Shown: piece after piece, positions 1 through 8,472 of the stretch
Position numbering within the stretch: the first letter of the stretch is position 1
Layout: every line of letters begins with the position of its first letter
Source: Bradyrhizobium sp. WBAH42
GTDB lineage: Bacteria > Pseudomonadota > Alphaproteobacteria > Rhizobiales > Xanthobacteraceae
Reading direction: 5' to 3'
Assembly (NCBI RefSeq): GCF_024585265.1
Contig: NZ_CP036533.1
Location: forward strand, 7,015,001 to 7,079,000
Length of the DNA stretch: 64,000 nt
The notes under the pieces: model-generated
Told to the model about the DNA's origin: nothing
Database searches by the model: none
What the model saw: the letters and a program-made list of their open reading frames with translations, nothing else
Program-made: the position numbers and the translations under genes

Positions 1-648
1 ATGCTCGCGTCTCGTCTGGCAGAGAACCGCCTGCGAGATGCTCTTCGTAGCGAGCTGGTCCCGCATTGTACGCCGCAAACACGCCAGGCGAGCCATACCG
101 ATCGAGCAGTTCGCGCAAGTAGGCCGTGCCGGCCAGAATGTTGTCGTGCGGATCGTAGGGGTCATTCCCGAGATTATAGCGCTCGCGAAGTTCCGCCCAG
201 GTCGCCGGTATGATTTGCATCAGGCCCATTGCGCCTCTGGGCGACTTGGCGTGCACGTCTCCAGTGCTTTCGATATTGATGACCGAACCGATCCAGGTAT
301 CATCGGAATTGCAAAACGCTGCGAGGCCTCGTCGACGAAAGTAGAAAACGGGTTGCTTGCCCGAGTAACCGCTTGAACCGACGCCGATCCACTCTCGCCT
401 AGAGCAGCACTGTCCGACGCAGCGAAAACAAGCAGCAGCGACACGACAGCCCAGGTACGCACGCCCGACCGAGCCAAGCATGCCGTCGCGCTCGCGCCCG
501 TCCAGGGTAGAGCCGCTTCGCGCCGGCCATGCGGCCGCCCTGGACTGACGCGGCGCGCGTCGGCCCTGCAAGCGTTGGTCGGGACAGAGGAATGGTCCCG
601 CGATCGATCGAACAGAGGAATGGCGCGGTAAGAGCGTGGAACACGCAC
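1..648 (-). pseudogene. Lytic transglycosylase of the conjugation system, frameshifted and cut by the window edge
   Basis: The reading frame entering from the left edge encodes an SLT-type lytic transglycosylase core: the stretch GAMGLMQIIPATW, a later AGTAYLRELLDRYGS and the typical FAAYNAGPARYEEHL. Such enzymes open peptidoglycan locally for the transfer machinery. The upstream part (a hydrophobic VVSLLLVFAAS, then FVDEASQRFAIP) lies in a different frame. Restoring one G near 295-306 (CCGATGATACC to CCGGATGATACC) joins the halves as FAIPDDTWIGSVINIES. A GGAGG seven bases before a GTG at 648 favours that start, overlapping the end of the TraF gene. It is either an inactivating indel or a sequencing error. 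The C-terminus lies outside the window. Confidence 0.75.
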
Positions 649-650
649 GA

Positions 651-1163
651 TCACTCCTCCCACGTCCACACGGGCAGCGCACGGCCGATCACTGCCGACG
701 CCGGCAAGAATCCAAAATATCGGCCATCAAGAGAGTCGCGGGACTGCCAGTTCATGAGAAAGAGCTCGCCGTCTCCGACGACGCGGCAGCCCTGCCACTT
801 CGGCAGCGGCCGGCCGCGTCCGTCGCGGTCTCGTGCCTCGCCCATTGCAATGTCATCGACCGAAATCGTGAGGCCGGCTCTGCAAACCCTCTGCCCCGGA
901 AGGGCGAGCACGCGCTTCAGCATGGGGACGCCAATGGCCAAATAGCCGTTAAGGTCGAGGAAGGTCGCGAGCGGCTCCGGCGGCTGCACGGCGACCAATT
1001 CAGTCACTTGGTATTGGTCCGCCGGTCGGAGGCGGTAGAGACCGATCGGCACGCTTGCGGATGCGTTCCAGATGTAAAGAGGAAGCGGCTCCAGGACGAT
1101 CGTCGCGATGAGCGCAGCAGCAGTTCCAAACATCGCGATGAGTATCTTCAGGGAGCCATTCAT
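651..1163 (-). CDS. traF: TraF-type conjugative transfer signal peptidase (S26 family)
   Basis: This 170-residue protein has one N-terminal membrane segment (about residues 5-25). It carries the S26-family features seen in conjugative TraF peptidases: ASVPIGLYRL with the putative nucleophile serine, and MLKRVLALPGQRV with the general-base lysine. The C-terminal LDGRYFGFLPASAVIGRALP is the usual last block of the family. TraF peptidases process or cyclise the pilin in the inner membrane or periplasm. The start overlaps the DUF2840 stop (ATGA) and the stop overlaps the next gene, so the genes are translationally coupled in one transfer operon. Confidence 0.88.
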   Translation of the reverse strand: MNGSLKILIAMFGTAAALIATIVLEPLPLYIWNASASVPIGLYRLRPADQYQVTELVAVQPPEPLATFLDLNGYLAIGVPMLKRVLALPGQRVCRAGLTISVDDIAMGEARDRDGRGRPLPKWQGCRVVGDGELFLMNWQSRDSLDGRYFGFLPASAVIGRALPVWTWEE

Positions 1164-1624
1164 CGCATCACCCTTTGGCGATGGAGCCAGGCCTGATGGC
1201 GCGCCTTCGTGTAAGAGCGCGGGTTTTCATTGACGGACAGGCGGTTATGAACGTGATGCCAATGATCAGGCGCGACATCAGCCGGATCAATACCGAGCGC
1301 CTCAACGGCATCGGTCATCTGCAACACTCGTTCGACCTTCGGCCAACCGGAGAGCCGAAGCAAAATCTCCCCGCCGGGCGTCACATAGGGGACGGTCGAG
1401 CAGCGCTGTCCCGGTGCGACTGCGCGCAAGATGTCGATCCGCGAAATGATTGTCCCAAAGTCGTTGGAGGTCCAACGAACGAAAGCAAAGATGCTGCCTG
1501 GAGCAAATGAAAGGACACGCCGGTGACGATCGATCTTCCGCTCCTCGACAACGCGACCGAACCGAACGCGGTTTTCGATACGCTTTTCGAGCCACAGCAC
1601 TTCTACTTCGGTAAGATCGCTCAT
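1160..1624 (-). CDS. DUF2840 domain protein
   Basis: This 154-residue protein matches the DUF2840 family found between parA and traF in rhizobial ICEs and plasmids. Recognisable blocks are TEVEVLWLEKRIENRVRFG near the N-terminus, the FAFVRWTSNDFGT core and WPKVERVLQMTDAVEALGID. The molecular function is unknown. It overlaps the parA remnant upstream (ATGA at 1621-1624) and traF downstream. The conserved order suggests a role in transfer or maintenance, but that is inference from position only. Confidence 0.85.
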   Translation of the reverse strand: MSDLTEVEVLWLEKRIENRVRFGRVVEERKIDRHRRVLSFAPGSIFAFVRWTSNDFGTIISRIDILRAVAPGQRCSTVPYVTPGGEILLRLSGWPKVERVLQMTDAVEALGIDPADVAPDHWHHVHNRLSVNENPRSYTKARHQAWLHRQRVMR

Positions 1625-1692
1625 GCGGTGGCTCCCCTACGCTCGAGCTCGGAGCCGTTCGCTTTCGCGGCGGGGAAGTGCGTGTACGGCTT
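1621..1692 (-). pseudogene. parA C-terminal remnant
   Basis: In the frame ending at 1621, directly overlapping the DUF2840 start, about 23 codons read KPYTHFPAAKANGSELERRG plus three residues. This resembles the extreme C-terminus of the ParA ATPases normally encoded between repA and the DUF2840 gene in this backbone. The ATPase domain is absent, because RepA lies only about 220 bp upstream. I infer a deletion of almost all of parA, which would remove the partition partner of ParB. The match is short. Confidence 0.4.
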
Positions 1693-1767
1693 GTGAAGGC
1701 GAGCAGGACGGAAGGGCCTGCTTTGCCGGCCACCTCCCATGCAAGTTGCGGTCTGTTCCGTTAGAAA

Positions 1768-1784
1768 GAAATCCGAAGGATTTC
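1768..1784. repeat. Short inverted repeat between repA and DUF2840
   Basis: GAAATCC-GAA-GGATTTC is a perfect 7-bp dyad with a 3-base spacer in the AT-richer stretch downstream of repA. It could be a protein-binding site of the replication region or a weak hairpin. No T-tract follows. Confidence 0.45.
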
Positions 1785-1844
1785 TGGTTAGTAAAGTTAG
1801 AGGAGCTGGAACGCGCAGAGAAACAAGCTCTTAAGCTCGATTCC

Positions 1845-1909
1845 GGTCCCCGATAGCACGAGGATCGGGTCCTCGATAGCACGAGGGTTGCGGTCCCCGA
1901 TAGCACGAG
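1845..1909. repeat. Iteron-like direct repeats downstream of repA
   Basis: Three copies of the 18-mer GGTCC(C/T)CGATAGCACGAG begin at 1845, 1868 and 1892, so the period is 23-24 bp, about two helical turns. The copies are nearly identical and lie immediately downstream of repA. Phased direct repeats beside a replication initiator gene are the usual form of iterons, so this is a candidate RepA-binding origin region. Function is inferred from layout. Confidence 0.7.
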
Positions 1910-1914
1910 CTGAT

Positions 1915-2796
1915 TCACAGGTTGTCCTCCGAATTTGGAATGAGACCGCGCCGACGCAGGCGTGCCGTTAAGGGATCGACAGGCGTTTGCGTGAAGTTCA
2001 GCCGCTCGGTGCCATCAGGATCGCGCGTGAGCACGAGCTGATAGCCCGGCAATGTCTGACGCTGGACGATCTGACGTATGTCGTACGCAAAATGCTTGAG
2101 CGGCGAGAGGATGCCCGACTTGGCATGGAGGTGCACAAGGTCAAAGCTCCAGCCTCCGTCCTGCCGACCGCCGTGCTTGCGTACAAGGCGGTAAAGCCAC
2201 CGCTCGAGTCCGCCCGTCAGATCGAAATAGGCGCGATCGATCGTCAGCACGAGCGCGTCATCGATGACGCCGGCGTAGAACCAATCCGGCAGGATCAGTT
2301 CGATCCCAAATGGACGGCCATTTGCATCGGCTGTCTCCTTCCACTCGTTGATCCAGGAGAAGCGATGCCGGCGCCGTTCTGCCGGTTGACGGATCGACGT
2401 CAGCACCGTCGTTGACTGAAGTCGGTCGAGGCCCGCCTTGAGCCGGTCATAGTCGCGCGCGCTGGTGCCGCGGCCGACGAACGTCAGAATCTCATAAGGC
2501 GTTGCAGCCATTAGGCGCGACGTCTTCAAGCCGGCGTCACGGGCTTCGACGATCTGAGACGCAGCCCAGATCAGAACGTCTGCATCCCAAATAGTCGCCA
2601 TGCCGTGTTCCGGCACGGCTTCGACACGAATTGCAATCGCACCGGCACGAAAATCGATCGGCACGATCCGCTTGGTCTTTGCCAGGGAAAAGAACGGATA
2701 AGCCATGAGGTCCTGCGCGTCGCGCGGCGCGAGATCGCCGGGCAGCGCCCGAAAAAGCTCAAGCTGCTCGCGCTCGGAATGGTGTTTGCGCCGCAT
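1915..2796 (-). CDS. repA: Replication initiator protein A (RPA/RepA family)
   Basis: This protein of about 293 residues starts MRRKHHSEREQLELF, which is characteristic of the replication initiator protein A family of alphaproteobacterial plasmids and ICEs. Further family blocks are YPFFSLAKTKRIVPIDF, GMATIWDADVLIWAASQI, YEILTFVGRGTSARDYDRL and GLERWLYRLVRKHGG. It should bind the origin and start replication of the excised element. I chose the ATG at 2796 over a GTG at 2811 because the family begins there. The phased repeats at 1845-1909 just downstream are the likely binding sites. Confidence 0.88.
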   Translation of the reverse strand: MRRKHHSEREQLELFRALPGDLAPRDAQDLMAYPFFSLAKTKRIVPIDFRAGAIAIRVEAVPEHGMATIWDADVLIWAASQIVEARDAGLKTSRLMAATPYEILTFVGRGTSARDYDRLKAGLDRLQSTTVLTSIRQPAERRRHRFSWINEWKETADANGRPFGIELILPDWFYAGVIDDALVLTIDRAYFDLTGGLERWLYRLVRKHGGRQDGGWSFDLVHLHAKSGILSPLKHFAYDIRQIVQRQTLPGYQLVLTRDPDGTERLNFTQTPVDPLTARLRRRGLIPNSEDNL

Positions 2797-2818
2797 AGTC
2801 ACTGCTCTCACGCGGCTA

Positions 2819-3100
2819 TCAGCGCCGTTCCTGACCTGCGTAGGGACGCAGGGCCGGATGCTTCTTGGCGGGCAGCACGGTCCCCTTGCCGGGATCGGAT
2901 GTCGACGTCTTGGCGCCGCGGTCGGCCCACGCTTTCAGGTCATCGACGGCGTAGACAACACGTCCGCCGATCTTCCGATACGTCGGTCCAGTACCGTACG
3001 TCCGGTGCTTCTCCAGCGTGCGGCCGGAGAGGCCAAGGTAACGCGCGGCCTCAGGTGTACGCAGGAATCGCGGGGGGAGACCGGCCATCGAATCGGGCAT
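2819..3100 (-). CDS. AlpA/excisionase-like helix-turn-helix protein
   Basis: This 93-residue protein contains a MerR/AlpA-type winged helix: RFLRTPEAARYLGLSGRTLEKHRTYG, then GPTYRKIGGRVVYAVDDLKAW. Such proteins sit just before repA in this backbone and act as transcription or excision factors. The ATG at 3100 gives the usual length; upstream codons in the same frame look non-coding. It ends 22 bp before the repA start and is probably co-transcribed with it. Confidence 0.82.
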   Translation of the reverse strand: MPDSMAGLPPRFLRTPEAARYLGLSGRTLEKHRTYGTGPTYRKIGGRVVYAVDDLKAWADRGAKTSTSDPGKGTVLPAKKHPALRPYAGQERR

Positions 3101-3233
3101 TTGAGAACTCCAGAGGGACAGCACACCACGCTTGGCTAAGCCGGCGTGTGTGCGGTCATCATGGAGGAGCAAGATCTCGGAGGGGGATGCCGAATATGGA
3201 GGGGGCGGTTTTCGGCACCCCTTGCGGACTGCG

Positions 3234-4005
3234 CTACTCGTCTTTGCGCCCGGGCCGCAGAAGTTTGCGGTAACCACCGCGCATCAACGCAAGCCCGGCT
3301 TGCACCAAGCGTATCGTTCGATTGCGCAGATCATGCGTCTTCCAGGCGCGATCGGGGATGCGCTTCTTGCCGAACAGTACTTCTGCGACGACGCGATAGC
3401 TTGCGCCCGCGCCGTGCGCGTCGAGCGCACGGATCGCGGCCCTCAAGCGCTCGCGCCGCTGCTTCGACAGCTCATGAAAGGCAGGACCTGGCGCGCGTCC
3501 ATTCATCGCGCGCCACAGCCGTCGGGCTGCATACGCACGCGCGTCGAAATCGCCGTCGAACGGCAAGTCGGCTGCATATGACGCGCCGAGCACCGGCGGC
3601 TCTTTGAACCAGACACGGTGATCTACCGCACCGATGCGCAGCACGGCATGCCAGCCATCGACGGCGCGGCGCACCTCGCCAGCTGAAAGGTCAAGCAGCG
3701 GTTGAGACGCTGAATGGCCATCGCCGGCCCAGGCAACTTTGACCGGAACGACCGCCGTTAGAACCTCAGGCGTCCAAAAGATCGTCTGCTCGTCGAATGA
3801 CCTCTGCGGGTCATGGGCGAAAGCAGATACCCCATTTCCTCCTGAACTCCTCGGTCACTTCACCATCTGGGCTGCTTGCGATCATCGCTTCGTACTCGCG
3901 TCGATAGTCCGCGTTACGACGGAGACATTCCCAGGCGATGTCGGTGATTTCAGCGTCTTGTAGGCTCTTGTAGGATTCCGGCGACCGCCAGTCGAATTCA
4001 GGCAT
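3234..4005 (-). pseudogene. DUF6499-DUF2285 regulator-like protein, split by a frameshift
   Basis: The N-terminal part (4005 to about 3822) reads MPEFDWRSPESYKSLQDAE and AWECLRRNADYRREYEAM, matching the short N-terminal domain of these ICE proteins. It stops at WGICFRP. The rest (about 3820 to 3234) reads on in another frame as FAHDPQRSFDEQTIFWTPEVL and ends in a DUF2285 domain with KTHDLRNRTIRLVQAGLALM. Removing one T from a TTT run at 3820-3822 fuses the two as WGICFAHDP, giving about 255 residues, the family length. The family is annotated as transcription-regulator-like; its role is unproven. Confidence 0.75.
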
Positions 4006-4170
4006 TGCTTCCGCCCCATTGCACGCAGCTAACAAGGATTGCGCCGCAATAGGTATGAACGAGGCGGTTGTAGGAAGCCCCTACTTTGGCACCACGTGGT
4101 GCACCGGAATGACCACCCATCAGCAAAAGAAAATAGTTCTGCCTGCAAGTCGTCAGCCGGCGATTTTCTT

Positions 4171-4443
4171 CTATTTGGTGTCAGTGCCACGCAATAAGCG
4201 GCCCTGTTCAGTTACCCATTTAGCACGCGCAAGGTGGCTCTGATATGCGCGCCGCGCACGATCCGGGTCTCGCTCTGGGTCCATATGCAAGACCACTCGA
4301 GCCACTTCGCGCCAGTCCGCACCCTCACCTTCGGCCTGCAGAAGACGAACGTACGTGACAACATGCTGCTCGTCATATGCCGTCAGCCTCGGCTCGCTCG
4401 GCGCGACATCCGCGACGTCAGGATCTAGTTGCGGCTTTTTCAT
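4171..4443 (-). CDS. Small DUF2285-type ICE protein
   Basis: This 90-residue protein contains LTAYDEQHVVTYVRLLQAE, GADWREVARVVLHMDPERD and AYQSHLARAKWVTEQGRLL. I recognise it as a small conserved ICE protein usually annotated DUF2285, next to the larger DUF6499-DUF2285 protein. I chose the ATG at 4443 because homology begins there. It is divergent from the XRE gene at 4605 and probably shares its control region. Confidence 0.7.
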   Translation of the reverse strand: MKKPQLDPDVADVAPSEPRLTAYDEQHVVTYVRLLQAEGEGADWREVARVVLHMDPERDPDRARRAYQSHLARAKWVTEQGRLLRGTDTK

Positions 4444-4554
4444 AAGGGTCCCAACAAGCAGCGATGATTCTAATCTCCCTGGTTGGCCGAGATCGTCCGC
4501 ACGTCTCATTGTAGCGTCCTTGCGGACTAGCCGACCAGCCACCAGCTCGAAATA

Positions 4555-4584
4555 CATACTATAGGAGATAAACCTCATAGTATG
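4555..4584. promoter_or_regulatory. Operator-like dyad before the XRE gene
   Basis: CATACTAT and ATAGTATG face each other around a 14-base spacer, and the symmetry extends inward as AGG/CCT with a one-base offset. The dyad lies 20 bp before the XRE start codon, in the divergent intergenic region. It is a good candidate operator for autoregulation. Confidence 0.55.
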
Positions 4585-4604
4585 TAAAGCTCCAATTTGC
4601 GTCG

Positions 4605-4856
4605 ATGGACATGCGCAAGTTGGTCGGCCGGAATTTCGCAAGACTGCGGAAGCAGAAGCGCTTCACGCAGGAGAAATTCGCCGAAGCGTCCGGATTCACC
4701 CAACAGTATATCAGTGACCTCGAACGTGGCCGTCGCAATCCAACTGTCGTCACTCTATTCGAGCTCGCCAGCACGTTGGGCGTTAGTCATGTCGATCTAG
4801 TCCTGCCAGATGATGAGGCACGAGACGAGCGACCAAGACTAGGCAAACGGCGGTGA
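4605..4856 (+). CDS. XRE-family transcriptional regulator
   Basis: This 83-residue protein is almost entirely one Cro/CI-type helix-turn-helix domain: RNFARLRKQKRFTQEKFAEA, then SGFTQQYISDLERGRRNP and ELASTLGVSHVDLVLPD. It is read divergently from the DUF2285 gene at 4171-4443, and a dyad sits just upstream. Small XRE proteins at this position commonly repress transfer or integration functions of rhizobial ICEs. The target here is inferred. Confidence 0.88.
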   Translation: MDMRKLVGRNFARLRKQKRFTQEKFAEASGFTQQYISDLERGRRNPTVVTLFELASTLGVSHVDLVLPDDEARDERPRLGKRR

Positions 4857-4900
4857 TTGATTTGCAGCCGGACACTATGTCGCTTCGGAACAGCTCCATC

Positions 4901-4928
4901 GCTGGCTGCGCCTTACGGCGCAGCCAGC
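4901..4928 (+). terminator. Strong hairpin after the XRE gene
   Basis: GCTGGCTGCGCC-TTAC-GGCGCAGCCAGC is a perfect 12-bp stem with a 4-base loop, 45 bp after the XRE stop. Only a weak T stretch follows, so it may be a terminator or simply an mRNA-stabilising hairpin. The rest of 4857-5189 shows no gene I can support. Confidence 0.5.
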
Positions 4929-5189
4929 ATTTGCACGGCTAAGGCCAGGTCCGGCATTTTCGTAATGTTGAGCGATCCAAACGGCGGCAGAACGAATACG
5001 GAACCGGCAGCGCCAAGCACCGCGGCGGCGGACGAAAATCCCCCGTTGGATGACTTGCATCAATTGACGGTCCCGCCCTCCGCGGCTTAAATAGTGGATA
5101 CTGGATTCGGTTGCGTTTCCATCGGCCGTACGTCCGATCGTGGTGGCTCGCAAGCCTGGATCTCCCAACCGCAAACCCCAAAGCCCCAC

Positions 5190-5372
5190 ATGCCCGACAA
5201 GCCGCAGACGATGCCTTCAAGCCTCATTCCCACATCCGAGTCCGTTGAGCTTACCGCCCAGTCGCTTGGCGTCACGCTCAAGACCGACGAGAAGACGCTC
5301 ATCGAGATCGATCAGATTCAGGAAGAGGCGGTGCGCGCCGCGCAGGCGAGCAAGAAATTCGCGCTGCGATAA
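5190..5372 (+). CDS. Small protein upstream of the papain-like peptidase gene
   Basis: This is a 60-residue open frame starting MPDKPQTMPSSLIPTSES. The second half is amphipathic and helical in appearance (KTLIEIDQIQEEAVRAAQAS). I do not recognise a family. It ends 68 bp before the peptidase gene on the same strand, so the two may be co-transcribed. It could be a partner, pro-peptide-like inhibitor or modification substrate, but nothing in the sequence proves that. Confidence 0.45.
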   Translation: MPDKPQTMPSSLIPTSESVELTAQSLGVTLKTDEKTLIEIDQIQEEAVRAAQASKKFALR

Positions 5373-5440
5373 AGTCGCATCAATTATTTGAGCTTCGGGA
5401 TTTTTCATGAATTTTGCGCCAAACATCCAAGCGATTTCCA

Positions 5441-7042
5441 ATGAACGTCGACTATCTTGTAGGGCAGCTAAAGGACGAGAATGACTGGAAGACACTCGCT
5501 GAGTGTCTTGGCGGAAACCACCGCGTCGTCGGCAGCATCGTCCGCCACTTGATGGTGATCGGCGCCAAATCGTACCTTATCGAATCCCGCTACATCGATC
5601 GCGACTATTCGTCCGACTACCGGCGCTTCTACGCGCAGACCTTCAGGACCTACGACCGGCACTGCAAGCGCGTGCACTTCTTTGCTGAGGACCTTGAATC
5701 TTTCGGCGCGAAGAAGAACTGGGTTGAGCGCACCGAGGCGCTCCAGAACACAAGCAAACGCAGCTATCTTGGGTTTTGCGTGGTTCGGCCATTGCCAAAC
5801 GCACCGATTGGCCGGACTGCTTTGCGAGGCGACGGGCCGGCCGGCGCCGATCTTGAATCCGTCGTGACCTGCCGCGCGAGCGTGCGCGCCAATCTGCTCG
5901 GCGCCGAACTCGACGTGGTGGGCGCCTGCTTCATGCAGCAGGACTCTCGCGTCGGCGCTTGCGCGCAAGTCGCCATCTGGACCGGCGCGCGGCATATGCA
6001 TCACAGGCACAAATACGATTGGCTTTCGGTCGCCGATATCACGCGCTTGGCCGTGCCGACCACGGCCGAAGAAGCGACCTCTCTTCCCGCAGGATCTGAC
6101 TTTCTCACCTCGGGGCGTATGATCCGCGCCATCCACGAGATGGGATTTCAGCCGCTCTGTCTCGAAGGCGCGAACATCGGCGCCGCCATTCTTCCGTATG
6201 TCGAATCCGGCCTGCCGGTCATTCTCGGACTTCAGGATAAGAAGAACCCCGGATCGCTCGGCCATGCCGTCACCGTGATCGGCCGCGTCTTCGGCAAGCA
6301 AAAGACGCCTAGCCATCAGCTCGCCGATTATTTCCCGGCCTACATCGTGCATGATGATCAGGCCGGGCCTTACATGCTGCTGCCCAAAGACGGCAAGGCA
6401 GCCGCCGAACACAAATTCGACACCCACCAGTTGGTGCGGCATCGCCTGCATGGCTTGGCTCAGATTGATCTCAATATGGCGGACCACGCCGTCTTCGCCG
6501 TCGTGCTTATGCCCGTGCGCGCTTTCTCGACCGCGGGCGCGGCCGAGCGCACCGCGTGGGGCCGCTTGAACGCGACGTTGAACGACATGAAGGCCATTCG
6601 CGCCAAACTGGCCAAGCAGGGGGTGCAGGCGAATGATCGGCTCTTGAACGAACTGATCGAGGCGCACAAGAAGAACCGCATCGTCATGCGCACCTATCTG
6701 AGCTCCGCGTCAGGCTACCGCACCCACATCGCTCAGTCCTCCGCCTCCGGCGGGCTCAAGGATTTGCTGATGCGCATGCACCTGCCTCATTTCACCTGGA
6801 TCACGGAAATCTCGACCGTGGATTCTTACAACCAGGCTTCACCGGGCTTGCGCCGCATGTACGGTCACAGCATTCTCGACGCGACTTCGACCGGCAAAGA
6901 TGCTGCCGGTCTTCTGTCCTTGCATTTGCCTGGCATGCTCATCGTCCGCGATGTTGATGCCGACCCGGGTAAAGACGAGAAGGTCTTCGCCATCAAGGAC
7001 GACGGCCTCTACGAATGTCGCGAGAAGCGCTTCATGCACTAG
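5441..7042 (+). CDS. Papain-like/C39-like cysteine peptidase, candidate Ubl protease
   Basis: This 533-residue protein is not membrane-bound and has no clear signal peptide. Three blocks in the right order and spacing suggest a papain-fold peptidase: MQQDSRVGACAQVAIWTGAR (Cys174, with Gln residues just before it for the oxyanion hole), LPVILGLQ followed by GSLGHAVTVIG (His275), and AYIVHDDQAGPYMLL (Asp305/306). The N-terminal 160 and C-terminal 200 residues show no domain I recognise. Its stop codon overlaps that of the E1-JAB gene, so it converges on a ubiquitin-like cassette. I infer that it processes or removes the Ubl protein. The ATG at 5441 is preferred; a TTG at 5414 is also in frame. 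Confidence 0.7.
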   Translation: MNVDYLVGQLKDENDWKTLAECLGGNHRVVGSIVRHLMVIGAKSYLIESRYIDRDYSSDYRRFYAQTFRTYDRHCKRVHFFAEDLESFGAKKNWVERTEALQNTSKRSYLGFCVVRPLPNAPIGRTALRGDGPAGADLESVVTCRASVRANLLGAELDVVGACFMQQDSRVGACAQVAIWTGARHMHHRHKYDWLSVADITRLAVPTTAEEATSLPAGSDFLTSGRMIRAIHEMGFQPLCLEGANIGAAILPYVESGLPVILGLQDKKNPGSLGHAVTVIGRVFGKQKTPSHQLADYFPAYIVHDDQAGPYMLLPKDGKAAAEHKFDTHQLVRHRLHGLAQIDLNMADHAVFAVVLMPVRAFSTAGAAERTAWGRLNATLNDMKAIRAKLAKQGVQANDRLLNELIEAHKKNRIVMRTYLSSASGYRTHIAQSSASGGLKDLLMRMHLPHFTWITEISTVDSYNQASPGLRRMYGHSILDATSTGKDAAGLLSLHLPGMLIVRDVDADPGKDEKVFAIKDDGLYECREKRFMH

Positions 7043-8472
7043 CGCGGACGGACGGGAAGCGGAAAATGATCGCCGCGCCCCAACCGGCTCTGGTCTATGC
7101 CGGAGCATTCGAGGCATTCCAGGTCCTGGCGCGGCACATCATAGCTCGCCCGGTTCTTGCGCGAATTCCACCGGAACCAGGCCGTCTCGGCATCGTCATT
7201 CTTGAGGCCGGTCATGTGGAATAAGAAATCGTCGGCGGCGTGCGCGCAGGCGATCGCATTCATCGTTACGACGCTCGGCGCCGTTACGCCCGGATCGTCG
7301 AGATAGGCGTAGCCCTTCTTGAGCGCGTCCGGAACGGCTTCGTCTTGAAGGCGCGCCGGGTTGATGAGCCCGTTGCACCACAGGCAGCCATGGCCCGGCC
7401 GCACGCTGCGCGCAACGCAAAAGACATCGCCGACCTCGCCCGCCGCGCTGACCGGAATCTTGGCCCCGACTTGCACGCCGGGGATGCCGTATTGATTCAC
7501 GACGGCGTTGAAGAGCAAGCGGGCGCCCATCGTGTCCGCGGCAAGGAACAGATAGTCGCAGTCGGTGAACCGCGCCGCCACGTCGGCATCAAGGAAGTCG
7601 CGCGGCAAGGCGTGCACCTTTGCGTTGGGATTGGCCCGCTTGATGTTCCGGGAGGCCATATCGACTTTGTATTTGCGCAGCTTCTCGCGGATCCACGCAG
7701 GCAGCCATGACGGCGGCGACGCGTCCGTGCGCAGGGCAGCGATGAGGCGAGGCAGGTTAGTGGTTTCGGCCTTATCGGGATCGGCGAGAACAAACTCGCC
7801 GACCCCCAAGCGGCCGAGCAATTCCGCCAGGACGGATCCGGCGCCGCCAAGGCCGATGATGCCCACGCGCGTGCGGCCGAGAATCGCTTGACCGCGGTCG
7901 CCGAACAGGCGGCTTTGCCGGTCGTAATCCGGCATGTGCATCGCCAAGGCCGGCGGCTGCGGGAAGAGCTCAAGGCGCTTGCTGCCGATGACCGCGGCGC
8001 TCGCGAGCGGCGCGCGGCTCAGACCCGGAAACCAGAGATCGCCCGCGACCGCTTCATCCGCGAAGACGAGCGCGCCTACCGGCATGCCGCGCGCGATATC
8101 GAGCAAAGCGGGATAACCGCGCTCGTGCGAGGCCATGTCGGCCGGCGAAAAGTCGACTGAAGTCGTTCCGCGGTGATTATGAATGGCGAGATAAGCGAGC
8201 TTCAAATCTCGCGCGCGCAAGATGCGGCTTTGAATGAATTGCGCCTTCAGCATCCGGTAACCGTATTTGCCAGGCACGTAGTCAACGCCATCCACGGCGA
8301 GATGCAGCTCCCGCGCGACGAGGCGTAGGCCGCGATCGGATTCACAGATGCCGGCGAGGATGATCGCGCCATGTTCGTCATGATCGCCAGGGAAGAGGTG
8401 CCGCGTCAGCGCCTGGTACATGCCCTCGGCCAGAGTCAGACGCCACGGGCCTATGGATGGGTTCGAAGCCAT
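7039..8472 (-). CDS. JAB-E1 fusion: JAMM isopeptidase-like domain plus ThiF/E1 adenylyltransferase
   Basis: This 477-residue protein has an N-terminal JAB/MPN domain with a JAMM-like metal site (HNH at 98-100, SPAD ending at Asp112, an acidic residue near 33). From about residue 185 follows a ThiF/E1 domain with the ATP-binding loop GIIGLGGAGSVLAELLG (204-220), Asp231 in VLADPDK, and two CxxC pairs (Cys363/366, Cys453/456) that should bind zinc. E1 proteins adenylate the C-terminus of a ubiquitin-like protein; JAB domains cleave it off. The start overlaps the E2-like gene by 22 bp, so the two form an operon with the Ubl gene. Fused JAB-E1 proteins are known from bacterial ubiquitin-like operons. 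Confidence 0.88.
   Translation of the reverse strand: MASNPSIGPWRLTLAEGMYQALTRHLFPGDHDEHGAIILAGICESDRGLRLVARELHLAVDGVDYVPGKYGYRMLKAQFIQSRILRARDLKLAYLAIHNHRGTTSVDFSPADMASHERGYPALLDIARGMPVGALVFADEAVAGDLWFPGLSRAPLASAAVIGSKRLELFPQPPALAMHMPDYDRQSRLFGDRGQAILGRTRVGIIGLGGAGSVLAELLGRLGVGEFVLADPDKAETTNLPRLIAALRTDASPPSWLPAWIREKLRKYKVDMASRNIKRANPNAKVHALPRDFLDADVAARFTDCDYLFLAADTMGARLLFNAVVNQYGIPGVQVGAKIPVSAAGEVGDVFCVARSVRPGHGCLWCNGLINPARLQDEAVPDALKKGYAYLDDPGVTAPSVVTMNAIACAHAADDFLFHMTGLKNDDAETAWFRWNSRKNRASYDVPRQDLECLECSGIDQSRLGRGDHFPLPVRPR

Noticed and set aside
5468..6667. Minus-strand frame of 399 codons
   Set aside because: It is antisense to the papain-like peptidase gene, whose catalytic blocks are on the other strand.
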